From contig BQMF02000022.1 of assembly GCA_027922465.2 (NCBI GenBank), positions 372,001 through 436,000 on the forward strand: 64,000 nt of DNA, given 5' to 3'. The notes under the pieces were generated by a model, which saw only the letters and a list, made by a program, of their open reading frames with translations, was not told the origin of the DNA and ran no database searches. This DNA comes from Turritopsis dohrnii. Its lineage: Eukaryota; Cnidaria; Hydrozoa; Anthoathecata; Oceaniidae. Shown here piece by piece: positions 32,642 to 44,945 of the stretch. Positions within the stretch are counted from its first letter, which is position 1; each line of letters starts with the position of its first letter. The position numbers and the translations under genes are program-made.

Positions 32642-33003
32642 ATGAAAACTCTTGCTATACTAATGGTTCTTGGAATGATGGTTGTTTTCAGCTATACTGA
32701 ATCATTGAACGAAGAAGAGTTTCTGGAAGATGAATGGGATGAAGTTCTTAATGAGAATGATCGAGAAAAGAGAGACACAAGCAACGGGTTTCAGGTACAC
32801 AGAAAGAAAGAAATTTACTGGTGATAAATATCTATGTCATTGTAAGGCACATCTGAAAACAGGTGTACTTATTTCCTAAAATCGTAGCATTGTTATAACA
32901 TAGGAAGCGCCACACCAGTCCCTTGATGAAGCTATTGAAAGAAATGTTCTTATATTTGTAGGGAAAATTTTTCGGAAGTAGAAGACGTTCTAATGGTAAA
33001 TAG
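32642..33003 (+). CDS. Secreted acidic-spacer/Arg-rich peptide precursor 4
   Basis: Exons 32642-32794 and 32962-33003, GT-AG intron of 167 bp, phase 0, 64 residues. Exon 1 has the common signal peptide, acidic spacer and Lys-Arg site; immediately after the site this copy has two substitutions relative to the others (Thr for Ile, Gly for Glu). Exon 2 encodes a tail with two Phe, three consecutive Arg, and Gly-Lys-stop (33001-33003), so an amidated mature peptide of about 18 residues is predicted. The gene is intact. It is bracketed by the arms of a large inverted repeat (31651-32113, 33316-33769). Same functional inference and uncertainty as gene 1. Confidence 0.72.
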
Positions 33004-33315
33004 GGAATCTACACACACACAAGTAATGATCAAGAAATATTTGGACGATTTGGATGATTATTAAATTTTCATGTTGGAACTAAACTTTGTTCTGTCTAGG
33101 ACAAAAAATTTGCTGCCTAAATTGTTTTAAATGTTTTTTCATGCTTTGTAACTTGTTTTTTCATTTAGCTATATATTCACTTTACTAATTTATTTATTTA
33201 TTCATTTATTGCCCCCGCAGCGAGCGTAAGCGAGCGAGGAGGCATAGTAGTTTCACGAGATAGGCGAATGTCAGTTTCCGATTTTGTTCTTCATCATCAT
33301 CTTCTTCATCCTCCA
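33004..33315. other. 3' flank of peptide gene 4
   Basis: Begins with 3' UTR sequence shared with gene 3 (GATTTGGATGATTATTAAAT). A short GC-rich AGCGAGCGTAAGCGAGCGAGG stretch lies near 33219; its origin is unknown. Confidence 0.5.
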
Positions 33316-33769
33316 ACTTTCGTGTTGACGTTACACGGTGGAATACAATTATTAGCTGACTTTGCTTTTTTCCCGTTTCAAAGCATGGTACTGTATGTGG
33401 GAGACAAAATGTTTTTCTCTTTCCTAATTTATTATTATATTATACTATGTTATTTAGGAAGATCGTATGCTAAAATTTCTTAGACATTTTTCGTGTTACT
33501 TTTGTGTTGTTTTAGTGAAGTGAACGACAAGGATTTTGAAGCACAGCTTGATATCCGAAATTTTGCCAACCATACATTTTATTTTTGTATATATTTTAAC
33601 TCTAAATTCTTCTTTCAATAATTTTGTTTAATGCACTGATTTTTGGCGGATCTTCCCTTCAAAAGATTTTAATTGGATTTCTGCGTATACAAGAAAGCCA
33701 TATTACAAACTGTCGTTCTTCGTCTTTTTCTTCTTTGACTGTCTTCCAAACCTAGTGTGATCATGATCA
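33316..33769 (-). repeat. Right arm of the inverted repeat flanking peptide gene 4
   Basis: Reverse complement of 31651-32113. The outer end carries the reverse of CTAGGTTTGGA and of CGCAGAAATCCAATT, linking it to the dispersed family. Confidence 0.75.
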
Positions 33770-33933
33770 ATAAAACCTATATATTTTTTTCTTGTTTTTT
33801 TTATGTAAACTTTGGCTATTTTTTTGTTTTAAATCAAAGTTTGAAACGCAATGGATTTTTCGCTTTAATTTTTTTTTTGAAAAAGTTTTTTTTTTTTGGC
33901 TCGTACATAATGTTATTAACAAATCTTATTTTA

Positions 33934-34389
33934 CACGCTTTTTTTTATAAGAACAATTTTATAAGAACACGAGCCTCAGATTTGGCCAAAAAATAAGAAC
34001 AAAATAAGAACAACCCGAGGCTCAAATCATTGTTCCAAAAATTAAGAACAGCCTGAGCCTGAATTTTCTTGGAAAATAAGAACAGTTCATGATGTGAATT
34101 CTCTCATTGGTAAATGGTTTAGAAGGTTATTGGGTTTTTTTCGCCTCCAATAAATGTGCGAATGGGTCATTACCGAACAGCAACCATACTTTTTGCCAGT
34201 TGTTTTTAAAAAATATTTCTATTTTACTGGAAGTTCCATAAATAAGAAGAACAAAATGAGGCTGAAATTTGAAACTGTGTTCTTAAAGCAAAGAACAAAA
34301 TAAGAACAATTCAGGCTGAAAAAGGCTCAAAAAATAAGAACAGCCAGCCTCAGGTCAGATTTTACTGGTTCTTATAAAAAAAAAGCGTG
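33934..34389. mobile_element. AATAAGAACA-type MITE, copy 1
   Basis: The ends CACGCTTTTTTTTATAAGAA and its approximate reverse complement are flanked by TA. The interior repeats AATAAGAACA many times and includes GAGGCTCAAATCATTGTTCC and CAGCCTCAGGTCAGATTTTA. Related elements lie at 53397-53800, about 53803-54068 and about 56440-56650. Confidence 0.7.
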
Positions 34390-34869
34390 TAATTATAAAA
34401 ATTATAAAATATGTATCCATGGTTTCAATTCACACATTTCTCTTGTTTGTAGCAAATACTTTCTGATATTACTTGTTAAGCCTTATTTACACTTTTTGAA
34501 AGGTATATTAGCATCAGTGTAACTTAGACCTAAGAGATAAAAAAGTAACAAAGTTTTGTGCATATTTTCATCTGTTTAAGTGTAGATCTATTTGGTTTGC
34601 ATATTGCAAGTTGGTTTTGAAATGCCAAAAACTGATTTTGTCGAAATATTTAAGCATATAACTTTGCCTCATATCAGGTCCCAAATCAACCCAAACATTT
34701 TTTTTTTCGGCCAAAAACTTGTTTTCGTTTCCGCTGTTAATGTATAGCTTGCTGTCTGTATAAATTGGAATGCTTGAGCGCGGGGGCATTTTTAGCTAAA
34801 GCTACATGCTAGTTTATTTATTTTTTTTTTTTTGAGCACGGAAGCGTCAATTCTTGAATGAAATTTCTC
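34390..34869. other. Intergenic sequence
   Basis: No gene recognised. Confidence 0.5.
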
Positions 34870-35045
34870 GGAGATTGTATCTGAAGCTTAGATTTGTGTA
34901 GAACATGAAGTCTTATAATAAACGTGGCTTTATTTTTAAACTGCGTTGTGTAACTAAAATTATGAACAACAGCGTTGTCGACACAACAAATGAAGTCGTC
35001 TGTCTGTCCGATTCTAATGTTGTTTTGATGTTGTCCACCGGGTGT
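34870..35045. repeat. Duplicate of the peptide gene 3 downstream flank
   Basis: It aligns with 29100-29264 (GTTGTCGACACAACAAATGAA and surrounding sequence). It marks the right edge of the peptide gene 4 duplication unit. Confidence 0.65.
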
Positions 35046-35472
35046 TATAAAACCCTGTGATTTCCTTCATCCGCACATATTGAACATTTTCTAATTACTT
35101 TTAAATATTACTTTATTGTAACGGAACCTTTTTTAAAGCCAGATCACCACTAGTGTCACGATGAAAATCTTTCTGACAGGTTCACACACTTGATTATTAT
35201 TATTATTATTGAGTAGAACAGAACATTTTGAACACACTCTTGAACTCAATCTCATATCAGTACTACTCAAATCCGTAACATAACACACACTCACCGCTGT
35301 TTTTTTGTGCAGTGTGCTTTTATGTGGAGTAATAGCTTTGAGTAAAAACGCAAGAATGTCGAGGTTCAACTCAAAAAGCAATTGTTTACAACAGTTGTAA
35401 AGAATTATCTTTCCAAGAAAGTAAGCAAAGCCTCTTGAAGACTTTCTGGTAGTAACTAAGCAATTTCTACTA
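35046..35472. other. Downstream flank of DUF229 B
   Basis: 35385-35472 matches the flanks at 25095-25200 and 20515-20610. An ATT trinucleotide run lies at about 35193-35210. No gene. Confidence 0.5.
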
Positions 35473-36192
35473 CCGGGTGAGTCAAAAAAAAGTACCGGTG
35501 TTTCACAGAAAATATCTTTCAATTGAGTAACTATGAAAGATAATTATTTCTGAATAGAGGAATCCTTTACTTATATTTTGGTGGTATCACCTTCCTAATT
35601 TGGTTCAGTAGAAAAAAGTGACGAAAAAGAAACTGGAAGCGGTCCATGTTTTTATTGCAAACCAGAAGGGAACATACACAATAATGTTGTAAAACTTATG
35701 TTTTTTATTTCCAATAATTAAGATAGGTAAAAAGTTCAAACATTTTTCAACATTTTCTTAAAACTTGATTCACTGAAACTTTTTATAAAGACTGTCTTGT
35801 ATAAATATTGAGAAATGCCACAACTGCATACAACAAAGAGTTTTGGTATGCATCCAGTTTGCTAGGTAAATATTACTAAAGAGGCGATTAGACAAATTGT
35901 GTCTTTTCTTTCAATCCCCAAAGCCTTTTCATTAACATTATAGAATTTAATCAAAAAATCTGGCAGGAATTTTTTGTTCGGCTTTTTTGTCCATTTTTCA
36001 AAGACTTTTACAAGGACCCCTTCCAGTTTTTTGTCCATAACTTTTTTTCTACTCAACTAAATTAGAAGAGTGATACACCAAAAATATAGGTAAAGGATTC
36101 CTCTGTTCAGAAATAAAAATAAATATCTTTCATATGTTTTCAATCGAAAGATATTTTTGTGAAACATCGGTACTTTTTTTTGACCTACCCGG
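35473..36192. mobile_element. 720-bp DNA transposon derivative with long inverted repeats
   Basis: Ends begin CCGGGT(G/A)(A/G)GTCAAAAAAAA and remain inverted-repeat related for roughly 165 bp on each side, with GAGGAATCCTTTAC as an internal landmark on both arms. TA flanks the element at 35471-35472 and 36193-36194. Paralogous loci at 20595 and 25185 read directly across the site (CTACTACTTTCCCA), which provides two empty-site comparisons. No intact transposase; the 64-codon frame on the reverse strand is unrecognised. Confidence 0.85.
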
Positions 36193-36267
36193 TACTGCAC
36201 CATGAAATCCAAATAATTCCATTCTTTGACATGACTAGTTATGACCATATGAACATAAGTATTCTCT

Positions 36268-39200
36268 TCAAGTTTTACAATAGCAGTACTTTTTTAAGTT
36301 TGGCGCCAATTTCGCAATGCAATCTGGTTGATTTCCATATAGATTTATTCTGCTGACATCGTTTCTTATCTCAATAATAGAACTTACATTTGAAAGAATG
36401 GAAACATCAGCTGTAACCTCAAATTCGGCTTTGCTTGGATCGACAGAAAATACTATTTCATACTCGAAATGTTTCATCTTTAAACTTTCATCATACTGTG
36501 GTTTGTTTACGCTGACGTCGTCTTGTACCGTGCGCACGAATTGCTGAACGTTTTTGTTTGGTATTCGTCTTGCAACACGAATGATTTTGCGAGTCTTCAG
36601 AACGCTGCAGTGATGCTTTCCAATATCGTGCTCCATGATTAATTTATTTAAAAAATCTGTTGCCTTGGATACTGCCTGAACAGCAAAACAATCGGAAGTA
36701 GAGATTTCTTCATAGTGTAAGCAGGGACACCAGTGTGTTTCAACACCAGCATCCATACACGTTCGATTCAAAGAGTGGATGTTTTCAAATAAACTTCTTC
36801 CATATTTTCTTTTTTTACTTGGTAACTCAGGAAATTGCATCAAATGCTGAAGTGTTGCGTAGATGTCATAATGTGATGTTAATATTTCAGAATTCTCTCG
36901 AAGATTTTTCATTTCATTTGGATACTGCTGACGGAAATAATTAGGGAGAGTAATTGACATGAACGGCAAACGTTCTTCCAGTTTCCCTTGAATTGTTGAA
37001 CGAAATTCTGACGCTCTGGGTCCATGATCACCAAATAGAAAAACAACAGTGTTGTCAATATTTTTTGTTTTCTTCAGAAACCCAATGAAGTTTAGAATAT
37101 CTTCATCGATGCTTCCAATTTTGTTCATATCACCATGAGCCACATTAAAAATCATAAACGCAAACTTATTGAATTTTTCATGTGTTCTGAAATAATCTTT
37201 CAAATAGTTCAGTGCGTACGTATGATCACATGTGAAGCTGTCTTTATCAAGTGCCCCATCGGACGCCATAAAGAAGGGGCGCAAATATTTATGAGTTGGA
37301 GGGCGCTTGAATCCCGTCAGTCGCATGGTAAATGCGCCCATGATAGGCTTGTCTTCAGACAACAGTGTCTTGTAACCTTTTCGACGTAGCTGCTTGAATA
37401 ACCAAGGCCACCTGTCTAATGATTTAGCTTTAGAGAACCCTCTCCGTCCTTCTGGTAAGTGTTTGTCCACATCACCGGCCAATATTGTACTGATCTGTGC
37501 AACAGATCCGTCGCCAACTATTGTGTGACCCTGAAAATCAAGGTAGTCAGATTAGCTAAATCGAACCATGTTACCAATCTCGAGTAACACATCAGGGAGG
37601 GCATACTTTGAGAATGGCAGTGTTTTCGTCTCCTCTCAAGAAATGGTATGTTTCATTCATGTTCCGTTGAACATTTGCGTTAGAAATCGAATCTATCATG
37701 AGCATGACGATATTCAGTTGCTCCTCCTTTTTGACCATTTTGTTTTTATTCCTTTTCTTATTCCCATGGAGAAGCGGATAAGCATGGTATTCAGTGAAAC
37801 GTTTACCATTTACCATGGCAACCAGTTCGATGAAATCTTCTTTCAGCGGGAAGGAAACATTCAAATCTAACAACAACAAAAAGTTATTTTGAAATTGTAA
37901 CTTCAACGTTTCTTATTTATAAAGGGTGTGCTTACTTACCATTTCGTCTGTCTGTTCTGATACCTAGCCTATGTGTGACAGAACACTTCAGGAGGGTCAA
38001 CACCTTATGTGCTTTACTGGTGCCAACACAGAGTCCAGTTAAAGGATGCTTAAGTTGGTGACTACTTTGGACGATAAATTCAGAATTTTGCGCATTGCAC
38101 TCATTGGACGTTGAAGATAGCACCACTGTTCGGTTGTCTAGAAACAGATTATAGCAATGTTTGAGTAAGCACATCTTCTCTTGCTCTTCAGTAATTACGA
38201 CAGATCAAGCATAGCTATTTTCATTATCACGGTTCAATTTGTCAAAATGCTTAGACCCTTGTTAATAAATGAAGGATGGTGGAAGAACCAATCGTACTAT
38301 TATCAAAATAAGACGACTAAAATTTCCCCCAAAAATATTTTTTCATTCCAATTTCGTTGAACTGACGAATTTCGATAGAATTATGGGTTTTGAGAAAAGT
38401 TTTTAGTATCTTCTAAGTTAATAGATGATTACCTCTTGACAGCAAACATCTTCTCGACGTAATATGGACGACATTTTTATTGATGATGACAAAATGGTCA
38501 TCATTCCCACAGTAATTGATTTCACATGGCTTTAATATAAGATCCCCATTCCCTTCGTTTTGAGCAAAACTGTCCACATGGATGAAACGGCTTTGTTTTG
38601 CAATTTCTAAACAACCTCGCTGATCTGGAAGAAAGTGGGCAAAATCTTAATAACTCAATGCGATGAAGAGGATTTTTATTGAAATAGTGTGTATATTTCT
38701 ATAGAAATACACTCCTACGCAGTGATTTTCAGCAAATTTCAGAAAATTTTGTTGTGGATTCTTTATTGTTTATTCTTTTTGTAAAACAACCTTGCTAAAA
38801 AGTAAGGCTTATTTTTATTTTTTATTTAAACAAATATTTATTTACAGGATCGTCATTTCAAGAAGTAAATGCTGTTATCAATATGAGTAAGAAAAAAAGT
38901 AGGGCCTTTAAATCAGAAAAGAAAGCAAGTATACGAAACGAATACAACGGAATTAGTGAATTCCATACACCTTTCCCGAATTTCTGTTTAAATGTCGAGT
39001 TAATGCTCAGTTATCAAGTTTAGCCTCGTTTCTATATATTTTATTGTTTTTCTAATTTCATAATGTTTTCAGTAAGTAATAGTTACTCGTTCTTTCAGTT
39101 CCCCAGTGGAATAATTAGAAGTAATTAAGAGTTTGAAAAAGAGGCGAAACTTAGAAGCTAGGTTATAACACGGTGTTTAAACAGAAATTCGGGAAAGGTC

Positions 39201-39808
39201 TATTGGAGTTTTTCTAGCAGAAATTCCGATTGAATTCCGATTGAAAACTTCCAATAAGAAAAACCCTGTAATAAGAAAGGTTTCCTTCCTTTACAAAAGG
39301 ATAATGGAGATTGACGAATAATGTTTTCTTTACATGAGCCAAATGAAATGCGTAACTTACTGTTTTTCAATTTCCGAAGTGGCTTCAATCCATACCAGTC
39401 CGATCGGGATATATTGAAGTCGGTGCTTCTTCGAATGTACCGAAAACCTGCATCTTGAACGTTTTTTAAATTCAAGTGAAGTCGACCATTATGGATTTGA
39501 GCAAACTGTTCTTTCTTGCATCTCCATCTTGCGTTTTTCCACTGATTGGTATAATGCAGAACAACACTTGAATGAAACGGTTTCAGTTTCGGTATAAAAC
39601 ATTTTTGCTTCAATTGGTTCGAAACATTGTTTGAAGACTTTGTTGGGTTCGACAAAGAATCACTTAAGCTTATTTCGAATTGCAATGAGAACCTATTACG
39701 TATGATTGTATCGTCGAAAATGAAAATGTTGATTAAAATCACGAATATCAGGCAATTTAGCAAAACGAGAATTCTCGTGTTCGTTATTGTCACAGCAGTA
39801 AAAAACAT
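36268..39808 (-). CDS. DUF229 family membrane protein B (sulfatase-like fold)
   Basis: Five exons on the reverse strand: 39808-39361, 38624-38433, 38137-37940, 37866-37607, 37530-36268, about 786 residues, with GT-AG introns in the same phases as gene A. A signal anchor lies near residues 10-31 (LVLLNCLIFVILINIFIF), giving a type II topology. Exons 2-3 contain SRRCLLS and the ricin-like HQLKHPLTGLCVGT...LLKC, the best evidence for a beta-trefoil lectin-like segment. The sulfatase-like domain shows LNIVMLMIDSIS, GHTIVGDG and GDHGPRASEF with DHG at residues 534-536. Outside the shared tract (36704-37055) identity with gene A is roughly 40-50 percent; inside it only one of about 115 residues differs. 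Both genes look intact. The substrate is unknown; the two may have different carbohydrate or lipid targets. Confidence 0.88.
38968..39200. mobile_element. TA-flanked MITE in intron 1 of DUF229 B
   Basis: Inverted ends CACCTTTCCCGAATTTCTGT and its near reverse complement, TA on both sides. It differs from the MITE in intron 1 of gene A, so the two insertions are independent. Confidence 0.7.
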
Positions 39809-41380
39809 CTTCTTGTTGAAAATCTGTTGGACTTATCAAATGAATTTCATAACATATTTTTCTTGTTTTTTTTTTTTTTTGTAATCAACGTGCTTAATTG
39901 TCACTAATATTCTGACCAATTAAGTTATCTATCAATCAATGTCATTCACTCATTATTGTGCTCATATGCCACCCGGCGTAAAAGAGTAACTAACGGAATA
40001 ACTAATTCTCCATCATCTCAAGTTCCCGTTGCAATGGGAATTGCTCTGGTGTTCATTATGAAATCGCAAGGACCGCGTTTGAGGAATCTTGCGAAGATTT
40101 TAAAACAACCCATTCAAACCAATGATAAACAAAAAATCAGGATATCGGATCAACATAGCAATTAACAAAAGTAATAAAATGTCATTTAAAACTCACCCTG
40201 TAATTCGAGTTAGTAAACAGTTCCGAGTCAATCTGGATTTGAGAGAAGTGATTTTTACTGGCCGTGACGGTCAAAGGTTCTTGGATAACACAAGATACAC
40301 ATCCTCACAGATATATCATCTTTATATTTCTACTTGCATTTAAGTTACAACATTTACTACAAATATTACATGTAATGTTACGTAAACGATGGGTTTCCGG
40401 GTTTCGTTTCACTGTTTCTCAGTGTAAATAATGATACCGGGAGCCAGCCACGATATCAGCATATAGAACGGTGAAAAGAGATCACATAAAGCATGTTACA
40501 TTAGGAGGGAACAAAAAGTATTAACAGAAAAGTTTGAAAAATGAAAATATATAAAACTATGCAAAAAATTGTAAATATGTTAACACGAATCGCAACGAAC
40601 GTAAAAAACCGACAAACAAAATGATTAACTATATTTACAACTAGGAAAAAAAAAATAAAATCCGATTATCCGTCTACTTCATTCGAATGTTGTACATCTT
40701 TTTTTTTTTTTTTCGCGTAAATAAAAAAGTAAAGAACAATAACAAACATACAGTTCATGTGCCAAACTGAGTTCATTAAAACTTCATGGTGAAAACCTTC
40801 TTAAATTTGTTTGGGTCAGGGAGCATAAAATTACGTCATGCCGAACGTTTTTATAAGACTTTCCCGCGAAAAGTTTGATGAACTCAAAATGTCGCATGTA
40901 CTACTCCAAAGGGTGCATTTTTCAATCTGTGATAGACGAAGCTATGGTAACTGAAATATTAACTGGTCCAGACGAAAAATACTTAGTTCTTTGTTTTAAA
41001 GACAATGAACTGTCACTGAGGGTTGCAATGTATGCAGAAATCTCTCGTTAGAACAACAAGAAAGGGGTCTGGAAACGAACAGTCGACTTGTATTAAAATG
41101 ACGAACAAATACACGCATGATTGATTATCATGTGGAGATGCCCTTGAAGAAAACTGCTGAGTCAGTGTTCTCACAATCCTTATAGCAGTTCATTGTCTTA
41201 AACTTTCCTGTCGTTTTTTTTTTTTTTGAAGGACATGTATTTCAAGTTGAGTTGACGTCACTTGTCAGTAAGGAAAACACCGTTAGTCAATAAATATTCG
41301 TTTGTGTAAGTAATAGTCAAAATATATTGTCAACAATCCTCTATGAAAAAGTTATAATAAAAACACTGGTAGCTATCTAC
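39809..41380. other. Intergenic region between DUF229 B and the SLCO gene
   Basis: Contains the upstream region of DUF229 B and the downstream region of the SLCO gene, which is transcribed towards it. Homopolymer runs occur near 39866 (T), 40649 (A) and 40701 (T). No further gene seen. Confidence 0.5.
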
Positions 41381-44300
41381 TTAAATGCTACTCTCAATCT
41401 GAATGCTTGATGGCTTTTGCAAAACTGTGGATAACGACTCGTCATCAAGACTGGAGAGTAGAGTCAAGTCAGGCGATAGAACAGATGCCCCATCGAAGTT
41501 AGCACCGTCTAATTCCTCATTTATGGTTTTACGCACACTATCTGATCGAGGTTTATACAACCTCCAAGAAAGGAGGTAAAACACCGCCGCCAGAACTGAA
41601 AAAAAACACGACCGGAAGAGTGAATGAGTGATTATATAGAATGAATGAGTTAAAATTCTTTCGGGTTTTCCTACCTTGAAAAATCAATATAGCTCCAGCT
41701 AGCTCATAGCTCAGTGTTTTGTTATCGTAGACTAAACAATTCCCTTCTCCTTTACAAGTTCTTTCCCACAGATCGCATGTTTTATCAATAAATATACCAA
41801 ATAACACAGGTCCAGGTATTGCCCCAAGAAGCGTGATGAAAATCCATTGTACCCCTAAAGCGTATGCCCTCTCATTATCTGGAACACATCTATAAAAAAT
41901 CATAAGATAATCACTAATACCTTTCTTTTCCAATAAAAAATGATAAAAACGAGGTCATACCTCATAACCACTATTTTGTTTGGCACGGCGTTCACGAAGT
42001 TGAGGATAAGTAGGACAACAATACCACAGAGAAACGGAATCATGTTCTTGCAGTCGCGGTCACACTCACCCAGCGTAGCAACCACATCAGAATCGATAAT
42101 TCCTTTTCGCAAGAACGAGGCAGAGGAATTAGAGTATTCCTCTAAAAGCGAAGCATTGATACAACTACACTCGCCAAAATCCTACGAAAACAAGAAACGT
42201 TATGAAACGATAACCCGTCACTGCTTTCGGCGCCGTCTCATTTCCCAACAGAATTTTTAAATCTTACAACTTTCCGCGACTTTCTTTGGCAACCCAAATG
42301 GCAAGGGGAGAAATACGTGATATTGTCCAGACCGCATACAGGATTGAAGGGAATTCCTTTACATGAACAGTTGAGATTGCATGTCGATGTCAAATTCTTC
42401 TCTCCAGATCTACATACAATGCAAGATGAGCTACCACTGAGAGAGAGAATAGGCCTTCCCCTAAGGGGAATAGGTCTCACACCTAAAGTATGAGGATCAC
42501 TGCGCAAAAAGCTACCACTATTGAGCTACCACTATTACATAAAATACAGGTTCACACCAAAGCATGCAAGATCAACATTCTTGATATAACATAGGCTTAC
42601 AAATCTATACCGTTTTACCAGAAAAGCCAAGGTTTACCAAGATTTTTCTTCCATGTAACTCTCTTATCGTGTTTACTCAAAAAGAATAAAAACTCAACCA
42701 CTAAGAAGTTTTACCTGGCATCAAAATATGGTGTGTGCACGCCAGCAATAAGTGGAGTATTGCAACCAGGAATCAAGAAACAGGAGACAGAGACCACAGC
42801 TACTAGTTGAAAAATAAAACAATATCGAGCAGCAGCTTGGCACGTGTCAGTCTCCTTTAACCGTCTTATCAAATAACTTCCGATGAATATACCCCCTGCA
42901 GTGCCTGGTATCAAGGTAATGCCAGAAGCAATGCCTGCTTTCATAGTAGAAACACCAAATTGTGCTTGTAGATATTTGACAACAAAAGGCCCTAAGCCAG
43001 TCGCAATTATGGTTCCGGATGTTATTGCTAGTGTGTTAAATACAAAAGTCAGATTCTTCAGCAAGTTCAGTGTGGCTGGTAGCATATCTTTCAGGTTGCC
43101 TTGAATACGAACGTCAGCTGGTCTCACAGAGCCTTCCTTGATAGCTTGCAAACGAATCGCCTTTGCACCGGGCATGGAACGAGGATACGCTAAAAGTGCA
43201 CATGATGCAAGGAAGATAAGCAAAGCACCGAACACATGACCAATCCACCACGCACCAACCCACTGTGGATCATCAGGACTCAAGTCAACGCCAGGTGGCT
43301 AAATACATTAACAAATACACACTAATGTTTCCAACATCTTGTTATGAATAGCAGGAAATGTTGAGTTACTAATAACACAAAAAAAAGTTGTATTCTCTCC
43401 AAATATATGCAGAGAAGGTGGTTACAAAAGGAAGTCTCTCTTGAGAGATTTAAAGCAACCACAGAGTGATTCAAAAAAAATTATAAAAACTCCTACTTCA
43501 AGAATAAGACTCAAAAAACTCATTCAACCGAAAATAATTATATTGGCTTTCAGTTTAAAAGCTTTTGGTTTTTGGTATATGTGATGAAGTTTAGCAAATT
43601 TTAGTTTGGAAAAATGACATTTCAAATTAGGAGCTTTTGATAGACTTCATTTTGCAGAATTGTTTAGTAAAGTATACACACCTCGATCAAATCCACATAA
43701 ACATTTAACAGTGAACCACCTGCCACAAATCCAATGCCTGGACCAAATGAAGTGCAAACATACCAAATTCCCAAATACACAGGCGATACTTTCGGTTTCA
43801 CATTTTCATCAATATAAGCAGCACCCAAAGTAAACAGTGGCGCTGTTCCTGCACCAATTAACAGCTTTGCTACCATGAAAATAAATAGATAATACCATTC
43901 TGAAGATCCAGCCAACTCACAGCGAGCTTCTCGTATGGTTTCATTCAACGCAGAAACGGGTGAACACACTTCTTCTGTCACTATCAGTTGAGTTACCTTA
44001 TCGGGAATATGTTTACCAATGAGTACTTGAGGAAGAACATAAAACAAGCTGCCACATGCAGTTAAGAAAGCTCCGTAGCCAAGATATTTCGGTTTATGAC
44101 CAAAACTACCATAGTAACTAAGAAAAGCTATTAAAAGCAAAGACGATATTTCTTTTGTTGCCACGATCAAACCAGACTCTTTGCTTGTCAAATGGAATTG
44201 TTTTTCTAGAGTTGATAAGCCAACATTCGTAAAACCATTTATGATCATACCTAAATGAAAAAAAGTGGAATTCAACAACAGCAAATATACAAAATATAAA

Positions 44301-44945
44301 AGTTGTTGTCAAGAGCATAAAGTTTTCAAACAAGATTTTTCTCTTGATCTGTAGAAATTGTTCAAATGAAAATCTTCACAATTGTGAAAAAACATACGCA
44401 TTGATTCATTCATTCAAAATAAAATAAGAAAAAACTTTTAAATTTAACCTTTTATAATTAAAACAAAATATATAATATAAGGTAATGAATGACACAAACA
44501 AAACGTTATCACAACACATTTCAGGTCTGTTGACAATTTCCAAATCGGTGCCAACATTATCGTCTACTATTTTTGTGTATATATGAAAATATAAATGAAG
44601 CTTAACGACCTATGAAGAGTAATAAATTGGAAAAGTGACACAAGATGTCTTACATTTTTTCTGATACTTATATACTTAAAAAAAACCAAAAACAAACATA
44701 AATGCTGCTCATGAAAAGTCATATAATATACCTTGAGCCACGGAAAACACTGCCAAGAAAAATAAAAACCATTTTGGACTATTCAGAGATTGCAGTTTCT
44801 CAGGTTTGCATTTATTCCATCCACAAGAATAGTGTTCTATTGCCAAATCATCCAAATTACTACTTAACATCGAAATATCATCATGACTGGGTTGACGTAA
44901 CTTCGCTGCAGTGTTATAACTTCTGGTATTTTCATCCTCCATCAT
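41381..44945 (-). CDS. SLCO-like: Organic anion transporting polypeptide (SLCO/OATP family)
   Basis: Seven coding exons on the reverse strand: 44945-44732, 44250-43682, 43298-42715, 42409-42268, 42181-41961, 41889-41675, 41595-41381. All introns are GT-AG, phases are consistent, and the product is about 719 residues, normal for the family. It is a 12-helix major-facilitator carrier of the plasma membrane that exchanges large amphipathic organic anions. Diagnostic features: NSPKWFLFFLAVFSVAQG at helix 1, PQWVGAWWIG before helix 6 (the OATP signature), and a Cys-rich Kazal-like extracellular loop between helices 9 and 10 (CSCKG..FNPVCG..ITYFSPCHLGC then GECSCI). The short N-terminal CGWNKCKP segment resembles SLCO4/5-type proteins, though subfamily is uncertain. 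No disabling change seen. An upstream noncoding exon cannot be excluded. Confidence 0.93.
42425..42485. repeat. Short palindrome in SLCO intron 3
   Basis: TTCCCCTAAGGGGAA forms a perfect palindrome within AATAGG..CCTTCCCC / GGGGAATAGG. It is intronic and its meaning is unknown. Confidence 0.4.
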
